Of a DNA stretch of 64,000 bases, positions 24,143 through 36,061 are shown in pieces (within the stretch, counting starts at the first letter, position 1; each line of letters opens with the position of its first letter). The stretch comes from Doris montereyensis (lineage: Eukaryota; Mollusca; Gastropoda; Nudibranchia; Dorididae). The stretch spans positions 407,799-471,798 of the forward strand of contig JAXRKP010000134.1 of the NCBI GenBank assembly GCA_037039925.1. Reading direction: 5' to 3'. The notes under the pieces are model-generated. The model was given only the letters and a program-made list of their open reading frames with translations. It was not told where the DNA came from and ran no database searches. A program made the translations under genes and the position numbers.

Positions 24143-24596
24143 CAGAACAAAACAACTATTTAAAAAAACAACTCCAAAATAATAAAAATAACAGTTCGGT
24201 ACTGCAAACAGGACAACTTTAAAAAAAAAAGTAAAATACAAAACGAAACAAAACGGATGAGGATTCATAAAAATATTTTGACCTAGGCCTCCTTATGTAC
24301 ATGTGATATACTGGTACATGCGTGAACCAAGTCAGCACTACCACATGACACGCTGCTGGAGTTGCCGATTCTGCTAGTTGACTGAGTGCTAGTGCTAGTT
24401 GCTAGTGCTGTACTATATTACCACTACATACATGTAATAATATACGTACTGTATTGTTGCTGTCATCATCGTTATCACGACTATTTCCAAGATGCTATTA
24501 TCTTTTGCTGGTACTGGCAGCGGGCTATCCTAAAGAATACTATTGGCTTAAGATACAAGCACACGTCTCTTGTACTTGTACAGAGATAAAGACTAC

Positions 24597-24698
<102 letters not shown>

Positions 24699-24734
24699 CA
24701 GACAGAGGAATAGAGAGGAAGGAAATTAAAATTT

Positions 24735-25000
24735 ATCCCATCCATCATAAGCAGAGATCTCAGGGTGGTGGGTGTTGCTGGTAGGTCATATTTCTTTCCT
24801 TTCACTCTGCCACTTATTTTTCATCTTGCTGTTTCCTCTTAGTTCACCCCACAGAACACTAAAACTGTTTTAGTGTTCTGTGGTTCACCCTGAGATCACA
24901 ACGCATGGTGGATAGGATGGATTTCAATCCATCAACCCAAAAAATAATCTCAGGGTGAAGTAAGAGAAAACTTTTCTTGTTTACTTGAGATTTACCCACA
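24735..25000. repeat. Family D repeats, two copies around a hairpin insertion
   Basis: A minus-oriented family D copy (TTTCATCTTGCTGTTTCC, TTCACCCTGAGATCAC) is interrupted at 24849-24883 by a perfect 17-bp hairpin. TTCACC occurs on both sides of that hairpin. A second, plus-oriented piece (AATCTCAGGGTGAAGTAAGA) follows near 24950. Confidence 0.75.
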
Positions 25001-25349
25001 CACCCTATGTGGAAGCAACAGCAAGAAAAAAGATATGCAAAATAAATGAACATAAACACATGTACTAAAGTGAAAGGATAGGACTAAGATTAAACTTAGT
25101 AGTGCCTGTACATATACTCCAAATTTTAAATATTATGTAAAGTAAACCTTGTAAAAGATACCTGTTACAGGCAATAAAGATGGATAAAGGCGGATATATA
25201 TATAGGCCATATCCCCACACAAGTGCATGCTCACTGACTGTACATCATTTATCCCTCAGCAGGCCATTTCATTCAATTTTTTTCAACTCCTTGGGAGCAT
25301 ACCGTACAGCAGCAAAGTAGGCGCTTCGTACTGATACTCCAACAAGATC

Positions 25350-25530
25350 TTTCTCTACCTACAGCTTGGTACTCATTCACACCTGAGTCAAGTGAGGAAA
25401 TCAGATTGATGAAGTACTTTTCCTTGGAGAATAACAAGAAAAAAACAACCTATGCCAGCCATGGGTATTGAACCAACGTCATCATGATTACAAACTCATA
25501 TTACTGATTTACTCACAACACTACGGTTTC
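25350..25530 (-). mobile_element. Old copy of SINE family A
   Basis: It is divergent but collinear with the minus copy at 18468-18687: CTTGGTACTCATTCACACCTG, a GTGAGG block, CCTTGGAGAATAACAAG and GGGTATTGAACCAACG as the decayed B box. Much older than the other two copies. Confidence 0.55.
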
Positions 25531-26500
25531 ACTACATCTCTTTAAACAATTATAGGCAATGACATTTATTCTTGTTAAAGTCATTTGTGTGTCTAAGTTT
25601 AAGGAAATAAGCCTGTCCAGCACAATTAATAAGGTGAATTAGGAACAAACCACAAGATAAGCATAGTCAAACCTTCAATGACACAGCATGAGAATGGGAG
25701 AAAAATTGATATAATAAATAGAGAATGGTGAAAACCAACAGAAAAAGATAAAATAATAACAAAAACAACCTAATTAAAAATATAACATCGTGACAAAAAC
25801 TTACAAAAACACCTGAACAAAAGAAGAAGCAAAATTGTATTCCAGTTTCAGAACAAATTTTATGTGTAGTACTAGTACCTTTTTATTCGGGATGCATTTA
25901 TACATAAGTACATGTTTTTGAGAGCAAAAAAAAACACTCAACATAAAATTACATGCAGATGTATTATGTTTTTTTGACGGGAAGGCCTCAAGACGATGCA
26001 AAATGAAATAAATCATTTCCTTACCACACTACAGACTGTTAGTGTTAGTAGTATTAGGCCCTACTGCTAGTAATATCAGAATCAAATCATCACATCACAA
26101 TTTTTAAGATGTTTTTCTGTTTTGATTTTCAGTGATTAAGTTGACTCTCAGTCTTTTCGTTGTCTGACTGAATTTGACAAACAAAGAAGGAAAGGGTTAT
26201 AAGGCTACTGTAGCCCATATATAACTGTATCCCCCTTAAATTATATATAGGCTACCACTACCACATTTACCTGACAACCGACTCATCTCGGAACAATTCA
26301 ATATAGACGTCCAATAAGCGGTAGATCTACCCTAGATCTAGACCCATTATATTTTAATCGAATAATACTAATATCTAGATTTTTAATCTATTCTACTTTT
26401 AAAGATCTAGAATCTTGATAGATGTAGATCTGTAGCATGTTCCGATCTATAATGAAAGCACCCCTAGTGGCTAAGGCCCCTTAAGGAGCAGTTTGCGGCC
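25531..26500. other. Non-coding stretch, nothing recognised
   Basis: No gene was recognised. The part around 26325-26430 is dense in AGATCTAG-type motifs, as elsewhere in the window. Confidence 0.4.
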
Positions 26501-26507
26501 TATCGAA

Positions 26508-26845
26508 ATGCCGGGTTTTTGTCTATTTTTAGCCAGAATGACTTGAATAGTCTTGGGTAGCCTATGTATAATTTTACCCAGCCTGAAATCATATACAGGC
26601 TACCATAGCAATATCCGCCACCATTGAGGCTGAGAAGCTATTCTTCAACGACCATCAAGTATCAACTGGCATCCTTTCCATCATTTTTGTTTTGACCGTG
26701 CAAAAAAATAACAGGACCGCTGCGTTGCATAAGCTATGGAAATGCCCGGCTTTTGTCTATTTTTAGCCAGAATGACTTGAATAGTCTTCTTGGGTAGCCT
26801 ATGTATAATTTTACCCACCTGAAATTATATACAGGCTACCATAGC
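26508..26845. repeat. Direct duplication of about 100 bp, offset about 234 bp
   Basis: Bases 26508-26610 and 26742-26845 share TCTATTTTTAGCCAGAATGA and the following text. Each unit ends in a small inverted repeat (GGTAGCCTATGTATA and TATACAGGCTACC). This looks like two copies of a short foldback element. Confidence 0.75.
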
Positions 26846-26899
26846 CTGTATAACCACTTCCAACAAAGAACATAATGTTATTGAGACATCCTCTCTCTA

Positions 26900-27020
26900 C
26901 TTTAAATTCTTTGTGCGGTGATCTCAAAGAGGATTCAGAAGAAACAGCAACCTGAATGATAAGTACAAAAGTGAAAGGAAAGAAGTGGAACCAACCTGCA
27001 GTGCTCTCCAACTGCCCACA
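26900..27020 (+). repeat. Interspersed repeat family D copy
   Basis: It reads GCGGTGATCTCAAAGAGG, GAAACAGCAACCTGAATGAT, GTGAAAGGAAAGAAGTGGAA and ACCTGCAGTGCTCTCCAAC, in register with the copies at 15340 and 28310. Confidence 0.75.
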
Positions 27021-27419
27021 TTTCAAATTCAACAAAATCATTTAATATTAGTTGGTATGGAGGGTAACGGGGGGGGGGGGGTCAGGTGTTTGGGGTAGGA
27101 ATATCAGGTTGGGATGCATCAGTAAGTTGATGCAAAGTACAGCTTATAACATGAACTATTTTTTGTTGGAGATTGTTTTTGATAACAACATTTATAACTC
27201 TGATCCAGTCATAACTCTACCCTTTTCACAGAAATGACACATTGTGTATTACTCTTAAAACAAGAATAAATAACACGAAAAAAAGAAAGAAAAACAGCAT
27301 CATTCTACAGCTGAAAATAACTACTGGCATTATAAATGATTGACTGTATTATAGACAGGGGCAGGTATCTATGCAAAGCATTAACTTCCATTCTTTTCTT
27401 TTACAAATTAAGAAATATG

Positions 27420-27528
<109 letters not shown>

Positions 27529-27529
27529 T

Positions 27530-28300
27530 TAATGAAATTCAATGGGCTTGCATGATTTTTTAAAAGAATTCACACTGCCTACTAAATGGAGTGATCTTAG
27601 AGGGAATTAAAAAACATAGCTAGTGAAAATAAACGGTGGTGATTTGTTTAAGATGATATGAGAGAATGCTTTATATATTTCAATTAAAGCATTATAATCA
27701 TCCATTTCTGTTGGTAAGTATGGTGATAAATCACTGCCTCTGTTGTGATTACCCTGTTATAATATATAAGGGGTCTTTTTTACCTCTGCATAGATTTATA
27801 GAGTTTTAGCTGTTATTTTATTAATAAAAACATGAGCATTTCACTTGGGTTGTGAAATGCATAATCTTCTGTTCGTCTCTAGGAAATTTACACTTGTGTT
27901 GATGAACAATGGTTCACAAATACTTGAGTAAATGGAATGGCTGTCATGAACAGCCTTCAGACAACAAAATAATAAACACAAATTGTGACAGGATCTTTCT
28001 TTCTAAATTTCCTTTTTAATAAATACGTACACTTAAGTACAAGGTAGGAAGAGTATTATATATATACATAAAAGTGAAAGTAATGACAATCAAAAACACC
28101 TTTTAAATGAACTAGACAAGTAATGCAAAATTTAAATTCAACAATAACATTCACAAAATAAAAAAGACTTGCCCTTTGTGAGTTTTATTGCACTGAAAAT
28201 GTAGACAAATATTGTTCATCTTTATACCGTTGATATGCAACTGGTATCAGTTACTAACCAAATCACAAATCAACATCCTGTTTGTTTCATTGTAATTTAC
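27530..28300. other. Non-coding stretch, nothing recognised
   Basis: AT-rich DNA without a recognised gene. A short fragment of family D (GAGTGATCTTAGAGGGAATT) occurs near 27580. Confidence 0.4.
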
Positions 28301-28309
28301 TCTGTCCAT

Positions 28310-28425
28310 CATACGTGATGATCTAAGGGAGAATTAAGAGGAAACAGCAAGATGAAAGACAGGCTGAATAGTGAAAGGAAAGAAGTAGGACCTACCCGAC
28401 ACCCCTCAACCAGCCACTCAGCATC
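28310..28425 (+). repeat. Interspersed repeat family D copy
   Basis: It contains GAATTAAGAGGAAACAGCAA, then GATGAAAGA, GTGAAAGGAAAGAAGTAGGA and CCTACC. It is one of the cleaner copies of the family. Confidence 0.8.
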
Positions 28426-28429
28426 CTGT

Positions 28430-29500
28430 GAAAAATTCATGTCAGATAAAGGTGATTGAAGAAAAACAAAACACAAAGGAATGATGGAACATTCAGTATT
28501 GAAAACAAATTCCAAATTTCTGATTTCCCTAGCTCATAACAGGAATATTCCTAGCCACTCATCAAACACATGACATACTCATAACACTAACTAACACACA
28601 TGCACACATGAGACAAAGAAAAAGGATTAAACAAAATAAATGAGTAATGCAAAGGAAGCTCTGAACAATTTAAGATACAATGCAGTAGTACTAGTAGAGA
28701 TCAACATCAATAGCAAAGGAACGTTCATGCTTTACATTTTGATATCTAGGACAGAAATGAACAGCAACATTTAGAGAAAAAGGCTTTGGATTTCAAAATG
28801 TAAAGATTTGATAAGGAACCACAACATGCATCAACAATAAACACTTTGTACGGTCTACTTAAGAAAAAACATATATTGCAAACTTTCATAATGTCCAAAC
28901 AATACGATTCCCAGTTAATACATCAATAATTAAAGAATACCAATATCATAACATACTTTATTGGAATAAGACGTAAGACTACGTATTCTGACAGGCTAAA
29001 GTTGGAATGCATAAGCATAACTTGGAACATCTATTAACATCAAGTCACCAGAAACAGAGGGAGAACATAATGTAAGCACTTCCATTATAAAAGATGCAAG
29101 TAAAACAGAAAATCACTTGAGATGGCAAGGCATGATAAAGTTAATTGAAAATGTTTTGTTGATATCTTACTCTCATCTATGTAGAAAAATAAAATTGTAA
29201 TGAAAGTGTCTTTTACCAGTTGACTACGTCTATGCAAATGACTTAAGAGTAGTCCCAGTTATCAATGAATGTAATTGTAATACTATATCATTGAACAAGC
29301 TTTCTATAAATGCTTATCAAGTGTGTATGTAACATTCTGAAGACCTCCTAACTTCTTCCCAAAGTGAACTGTTATTCAACTGCCTTTACTAAATTTTCAA
29401 CTCTTAAATTTTGTGAAAAGCATACTTTAATTTTTTTCCTTTTTAAATGTATGTGTATTCTTATAGCATAATGAAATAATGTATATTAAATTGTGTGTGA
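28430..29500. other. Non-coding stretch, nothing recognised
   Basis: Downstream of the TMEM243-like minus-strand gene, so it may include its 3' UTR. No further gene is evident. Confidence 0.4.
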
Positions 29501-29505
29501 GCGTC

Positions 29506-29790
<285 letters not shown>

Positions 29791-29938
29791 GACAGAAACC
29801 CACACACACATATGGACAAAGACTAAGTGAAATGACAACACTTGTTAGGCAATAGTGAAAATAAGCAGGATCTATCAACATCAACATGGGAAATAAAAAA
29901 TAAAAACATTTTCATGCTTTTTCTATCACTAAAAATAT

Positions 29939-32900
29939 TCACTGATACAGCAAAATATCAGTAAAAATGGCTTCAAGGATAACAAGGATACCAACAGCAT
30001 AAAGAAACCATGTCTTTCCCTTGGGTAGATCTCCTCTGCGAGTAAAAACAACCTGAAATTGGAGATAAACAAAAGAAACCTCACTCAATGTTTCTTTCGT
30101 TCTTTCCAATAAACATGTAATTATAACAAACAAAAGATGGAGAGTAATGAAAAAAAGACTTACAAAAAACCCTCAGAAAATGAATACATTATGTTGTGAA
30201 CATCATAAAAGATAGTAAAAGAAATTGAGTCTATCACTGCTTTCAGATCTTATAGCTTTCTCTGACATTCAGGATAGGAAAATAAAGGTAAGGTAAAGGT
30301 ATAGTGATTTAAGTTCAGTGGGTAACGTGAGCAAATTTGAGTGACTTATTCACTTCATACTTCATGTATTCATATCTTCAATTTAAACATATTCCTCATC
30401 AGCAAGTGGTTGCTTTAAAAAATCAAGTCATCACATATTTTGTACATAACCAGTTTGCTTGTCGATTGTTTGCCTAGACCATGACGGAGATAGCCTATGT
30501 TTTTGTCTTTGGCAGATTTACTTTAATATCAGATGATGCATTTTATGTTAAACATATTATGTCAGATCTAAACATGATTACATTTTTCTATTAAATGAAT
30601 GGAAGGATATCTCAACTTTAAAACAAATGGCAAAACTTACCATTATGATCTCTATCACAGCAAATCCAAACAAACACAGTCCAAGGAGAAAATACATGCT
30701 CCCATTTTCTTCTGATTTGACCATTTGGACAATTGAAAGTACCACACTAATCTAAAAAATAAATGACATTATTTAAATTATTATTAGGTATTACATTTCT
30801 AATATTCAGTTTAAAAGGTCATCACATATATATATATATAGCAATTATAATCCAGAAATAAAACTGAAGATTGTAAAAAGTTAGTTAAACAATAAATTAC
30901 TCTATTTTCATCTTGCAAAATCTTTTTAATAGAATTTTTTATCTATATTTCATGGACTGGAGGTCAGCTGAATGAACTTACTGTAACCATGAGGACGACC
31001 AAGACCACAAAGAGAACCTGAATCCGCCTCTGAAATTTACATGAAATGAGTAAATCAAAAATAATACCATAAAAAAAAAGAGCATAACATAGCAAGCATT
31101 TCTTCTATGATATATTGTAGTAATTCAGGATTTCAAGAATTGTATTCTCCTTTTACAAATTCCGTGATAAAACTAGCTCAAACTTCTAGGAGTCCTTGCG
31201 CTGAAAGCAGGGACTCTTTTAACCCTAACTGTACAATGGAGGTAAAATCGGTACCCCAGAGGTTGTTTTTATGCCTGTTTAAACGTTAAAACATAAGAAA
31301 TATTTCATTGAAATTTTCAGTACTCCAAAAAATTATACTGCCTCCTCTTTATCATTCTTGCTTACACCAGGTTTTCACTCTTTTGGGAGACTCGGTAGTA
31401 CAGAGACAATGTATCGGCCTGTCAACCCACAGGTCGTGGGTTCAAGCCATGCCGATGGTTGAAAATGTTGACAATGCTTTGTTTTCTGACCGCCGCCTTT
31501 TTGAGTTTGCAGGCATGGCCATCTGTCCTGTGTTCTTTAAAATATGTCATCTGTTGTTTATATTTAGCTGTTGCTTTATATCAATTGTTTGCTAGGAAGC
31601 TAAATCAAATAAAAATGTTTCTGATTTTAATTTGATTTGATTTTACTCACATCCACAACTTAGGTGATCTGAGGGGTTTTGGTAGGATTACAATTTTATT
31701 TTGCATAGGCTTCCCTGTGAACAGCCACACCCACCTAATGGTATTAGAATAAAGACCTCCAAACTGCATGACATTTGAATGATGACTCAAATGAACTAAC
31801 AGGAAAAGGACATCGAAACAAAAGGAAAGTCACTAATAAATGAATTCGTAGCTTTTTATTGTAGAGTTATTGGATATAATTTAATCAATTAAAAGATACA
31901 CATGGCGGCAGCGGTTTAGTCTTCATACTCTAGGTGGATTGACACCTAGTCCAATTGGAGATGGTCAACAAAAGAAAGGAGCAAGGAAGTCCGTTGTGCA
32001 GACACAACACTCTGTTCATGTTAAAGATCCTGTGGCTGTTTATAAGGCAGTCCGAGCAAAATTAAAAATCCTATCAAAATGTCAGAGATCTCCTTAGTTG
32101 TGGAATTGGGTAAATTAGATAAAATTTCACCCTAGTACGGATCAGACAGTCTACAAAAACAAAGAAACAACTCATTATACCACCATCCACCAATGATTTG
32201 GCCTTAACATTCCTTAATAACTATTGTAAACTGAAAAGAACTCATTATACCACCAATGATTTGGCCTTAACATTCCTTAATAACTATTGTAAACTGAAAA
32301 GAACTCATTATACCACCATCCACCAATGATTTGGCCTTAACATTCCTTAATAACTATTGTAAACTGAAAAGAACTCATTATACCGCCACCATACATTATG
32401 GCCCCCTTCCCTGAAGCGATGCAAGCAGGTAGAATCTAGCTTGGTGTCTTGTTTCATCCACACCTGCAATTCACTTTTTTTCTTTCACTCTATGTAATCC
32501 TTGGCTAAGGAACCAGGATGTATGCATAAAGACAAACACAAGTTAGCTCTGTTGGTAGCACGCTTTCTTTTCATGGCGAGGCAATGGGTGTCGACGCCGA
32601 GGTCACAGGTTCAATCTCCATGGTGGCCAAGATTTTTTTCTGTCTATTCCTAGTATATGTCTTGCCTTCGTTCCTATGGGGCTTTAACTCATTCCCTACT
32701 TGACCTAGATTCCCCTGTGAGTCACGGCTGGACACGCCCATTTTACAGATTTTTTTGTTTTATCCACCCTGCTCTCAAACATTCATCCTTCTTGCTTTCC
32801 ATGACTTCCAACATACACATATTATATATGAAATTGAAGGTAATGAAATGGCGAATTACACAAAAATGTGTTTGAGATGATTTGGGGTATTGGAAAAAAG

Positions 32901-35900
32901 AAAATAACAGGTAAACTATAAATCTCATAAAAATGGAGCAATTTACATATATTTTGTTTTCACTTACTTGAGTTATATCTCACCTAATCCTTCTTCTATG
33001 GCAATAGAAATTTTTGTACAGGTGCATAATCCATTTAGAAATGTTTTGTGAAAGTTTGATTGTTTTACTATTGTCCAAAAGAAAGTTATGCCCAAAAACC
33101 TAAATGTCCCTCTCGGCCGAATAAAATGAACGAATTGAAAAGCCGCTATCCACTCTCCTTTCCATGACTTCCACCATACACAAATTATATATGAAATTGA
33201 AGGTAATGAAACGGCGAATTACATAAAAATGTGTTTGAGATGATTTGGGGTATTGGAAAAAAAGAAAAAGAGAGGTAAATTAAAAATCACATAAAAATGA
33301 AACAATTTATATATATTTTTTTCCACTTACTTGAGTTATATCTCAGCTACTTCTACGGCAATGAAATTTTGTGTACAGGTGCATAATCCAATTAAAAATG
33401 TTTTGTGAAAGTTTGCTTATTTTACTATGGTCCAAAAGAAAGTTATGCACAAAAACCTAAATGTCCCTCTCGGCCGAATAAAACGAACAAACTGAAAAGC
33501 CGATATCCACTCTCCTCCTTCCTTTCTCGTCTATTACTGCAGATTTAGTCTGGTGTGCCACAGCCTGAAACAGTCTTTCTTGCACAGATGTGGTCTGCCT
33601 GTACATACCGAGCACACATTTGTTGTTCTTTTCTCTTTTCAGGTCTGCTGCAAACTCTACAGTTGCGGTCTTTATCAGCTGACTCCATGAAATGGGAGGA
33701 CGGAGCAATCCTTTCCGCATTGTTGACTGGGGGTGGTCGGCTGGGAATTATCATACCAGCAGCTGCCGCATCAGTCAGTTGGATAATGAGATTATCCTTG
33801 AACTGACTGAGTGACAGCCGATGGTAGCTTTCATCTCGTGGTCGTGTCAGATCAAAAAGAATGCTGGCATTGATGTGGGCCAGTTCAAGGAGCCAGAAGA
33901 AAATTTTCTTCCACCACTTGTAAGATTTTGCGCTTATGAGCACCGTAGTAGGTGACTTGTTGGTCAGCACGATCACACCCATTCATATTTTGGTTGTACT
34001 GTTGAATTGGTGTGGGCTTGTCAACAATGTGGCCTCTTTTTCGTCTCACTGGTGTCGTAGCGACCTCACCACATGACGTGACAAGCGAACAAATTTTTTT
34101 TCCTTTTTGTCACGAAAAGCCACAACGAGGTACTTACATCCTTCATCACTGTACCACGTCATTTTGTTTTGCTCCAGCTTGAGCGTTTTTAATTGCTTAG
34201 GCAAATATTTCCGTCGCACATCGATGGTTCCAGTGTAGTGGTGACGGTTGTGTGACAGAAATTCCAGCAAAGGCACCGACGTATAGAAACGATCACCGAA
34301 AACATGATGGCCCTTGTCCAATGGTGACGGTAGCTTTGCAAAAACTTTGACAGCTTGGGCAGATGTTGGGTCAATGTCTGGGTGATATGATGTATTAGCA
34401 CCATAATAGGTGAACACATTGTAGACATACCCAGTAGCACTGTCGCAGAGGCCGAAGGTCTTGATGTGATATTTGGACGGCTTTGACGCATTGAATTGCT
34501 TGTGTCGCCACCGTCCCTTATACCCGATGATCATCTCATCAATGGACATTTCTTTGTCAGGGTAGAACGCATTTTGAAATCTAACCATCAATGATTCCAG
34601 AAATGGCTCGATCTTCTTCTGCTGCAATGAATCCTTCCCACCCGCATGGAGCATCGTGTGATACAACATTTCAAATCGTTGCCGAGTCATCATCTGTCCA
34701 TACCAGGGTGTATATTTGTGTTTTCTCTTTGTTGCCCAGTAGTCCTTTATACTCGGTCTTGGATCGAGACCCATGGCAATCAGGATGGCAAAGAATGTCA
34801 GCAAATCTGGTCGTGAAACGGGCTCCATCCGATTATAAATTGAATGCTGACGATGGGGAGTGTTTAGCATTTTCCGTTTCTCGCCATAGGCGTTGATGTT
34901 GGTGAGAAGACTGTCCAAAATATCAGGAGCTAGCAGAGAAAATAAACAATCTAATTCAGACGAATTTGCGGTGCACAGTTCTTTGTTGACACCATGAGAT
35001 TGAGCACGAACGAAGCGAAAATTCATCTGCGTGTTCCCAGTTGTCACCTCCTTCCATGTCAAATTTTCACCCGCCTCTCTAATACCAGATCTATCTACTA
35101 TCCTTGGGGCTGGGGTATCACTACTATCACCATTGACAGTATTCTCTAACTCTAGATCTACAGTGCTAGCAGCAGAGGAACCATTTCTTTTCTGCAATGG
35201 TGCAGTAGATCTAGACGTTGAGGGTCTAATTTCTTGAACCTCTTCCTCACTATCACTCGATGCAGATGAAGAATGATACTGATAGTCATCACAACTGGAT
35301 TGACCATCATCTGACTCACTATCTGATAGAATTGAGGGCAAATCCTCATCCATTTCTATCATTTGAAGTGCCCTTTCAGTGCACCGACGTTTACGGGGCG
35401 TGGCTGCGAGGGTGTGGAATCCATCGTGAAGTAAACAAAGAGATTGCGCTTGAAATTCAACAAAAATCGTCACTAAAAGTCAGAAAACTTGATCAAATTT
35501 CGTGAAAAAAGACGCTGTCTATGACCCGGAAGTAGTTATAGGTCAATTTATAATAAAATATGGATAAGGGGATTGGAAAAGAAAGTAGATTTATCGAGCC
35601 GATTTTTTCCGGCTCGACGTCCAGCCGTGACGATTTTCGCGAGCCGGAAAAATCGGCTCGAAGTACGGAATGAGTTAATGTTATTCGTTTAAGATCATTT
35701 TCTTCCCTAGGTACAATCGGGGTAATGATTGGCCCCATATTGAGGGCAGGTTTGATGTTGGTTGTCAAGTGGAAGATTCCAGCCATTAGGACGGGGCTCT
35801 TATTAGTTTAGTGACCATTGTCCATTTCGAGGTATTGTCAAATACAGAATATCTAATGTATATATTAGCAAGCCTTATTGATAAAAGCTTATATTTTACA

Positions 35901-36061
35901 TTATATATCAAAAACAAAACGACAGACATACTGCAGCAGGAGACTGTGATTCATCATGATAAACAGCGTGTGCAGAAGTCGCGGATGAAGTGGTACCTGC
36001 ACTTGTACTTGTAGGGGGTGGGCCTTGAAGAACCCAACAATGATGTAGTGTCGTCAGCCAT
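29939..36061 (-). CDS. TMEM243-like (DUF2678) three-pass membrane protein, paralogue 1
   Basis: The exons are 36061-35932, 31029-30982 (48 nt), 30751-30641 (111 nt) and 30052-29939 (stop TGA), with GT-AG junctions and phase 0 throughout. Three hydrophobic segments are predicted: RRIQVLFVVLVVLMVT with ISVVLSIVQM, then YFLLGLCLFGFAVIEIIM, then WFLYAVGILVILEAIF. The motif FTRRGDL before segment 3 matches the YRQGDL of human TMEM243, a small membrane protein of unclear function also called MM-TRAG. Exon 2 has the same length and phase as exon 2 of the plus-strand gene at 38468. The first exon is the weak point. It starts MADDTTSLLG, is Ser/Thr-rich, and reads through to the donor only if one base is removed from the 5-G run (plus strand) at 36014-36018. 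Predicted length is about 133 residues against 118 in human. Intron 1 contains a piggyBac transposon and SINE pieces. Confidence 0.7.
31382..31490 (+). mobile_element. SINE family B, 5' part
   Basis: The head reads GGGAGACTCGGTAGTACAGA and GGTCGTGGGTTCAAGCC (B box), as in the copies at 47309 and 53187. The body is missing and unrelated sequence follows. It lies in intron 1 of the minus-strand TMEM243-like gene. Confidence 0.75.
31638..31745 (-). mobile_element. SINE family B, 3' part (minus)
   Basis: It reads ACTCACATCCACAACTTAGG and GTGAACAGCCAC, the reverse of the family B tail. Together with 31382-31490 and 31910-32127 it shows repeated insertion of this family in one small region. Confidence 0.7.
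31910..32127 (+). mobile_element. SINE family B, 3' part (plus)
   Basis: It contains TAGGTGGATTGACACCTAGT, GTGCAGACACAACAC, CTGTTTATAAGGCAGTCC and CTTAGTTGTGGAATTGGGTA. This aligns with the second half of the full copies. Confidence 0.8.
32170..32385. repeat. Tandem array, about 63-70 bp unit, just over three copies
   Basis: Units start ACTCATTATACCACC and continue AATGATTTGGCCTTAACATT to AACTGAAAAGA. One unit lacks the 7-base CATCCAC segment, so units are 63 or 70 bp. Confidence 0.92.
32536..32680 (+). mobile_element. tRNA-derived SINE, family C (plus copy)
   Basis: The A-box-like TTAGCTCTGTTGGTAGCACG and B-box-like GGTCACAGGTTCAATCTCC are followed by ATGGTGGCCAAG. The reverse copy is at 43610-43750. 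The piggyBac element inserted only a few bases downstream. Confidence 0.7.
32796..33515. repeat. 363-bp tandem duplication inside the piggyBac element
   Basis: Two copies, starting at 32796 and 33159, share TTTCCATGACTTCCA, GATGATTTGGGGTATTGGAA and AATGTCCCTCTCGGCCGAAT with scattered substitutions. They lie between the transposase stop and the left terminal repeat. Confidence 0.9.
33534..35473 (-). pseudogene. piggyBac transposase, broken by three frameshifts
   Basis: This would be a DDE-type cut-and-paste transposase of about 640 residues. An acidic Ser/Asp-rich N-terminus (MIEMDEDLPSILSDSESDD) precedes the core. Core motifs are LLTNINAYGEKR, the first aspartate in SIDEMIIGYKGR, SKYHIKTFGLCDS, the second in FGDRFYTS, and the third pair in YNQNMNGCDRADQ. 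All four piggyBac carboxylates are therefore present. The C-terminal zinc-binding module starts NCRVC and ends in a KKDCFRLWHT-like stretch. The frame breaks near the T8 run at 34094-34101, near the T4 run at 33926-33929, and around 33604-33607. The first two are at homopolymers. The long clean frame 34046-35473 suggests a fairly young copy. It is in the same orientation as the host gene whose intron it occupies. Confidence 0.93.

Larger units (their letters stand above)
32684..35678 (-). mobile_element. piggyBac transposon with TTAA target sites
   Basis: The element (32688-35674, about 2.99 kb) is flanked by TTAA on both sides (32684-32687 and 35675-35678), the piggyBac target duplication. 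The outer ends are inverted repeats: CTCATTCCCTACTT on the left and CTCATTCCGTACTT on the right (other strand). A second block, TCACGGCTGGAC, is shared just inside both ends. The right end also has two blocks (35595-35616 and 35641-35661) that are inverted copies of CGAGCCG with a TTTTT core and CGGCTCG. The transposase is on the minus strand. A 363-bp tandem duplication fills much of the space after it (32796-33515). Confidence 0.92.
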
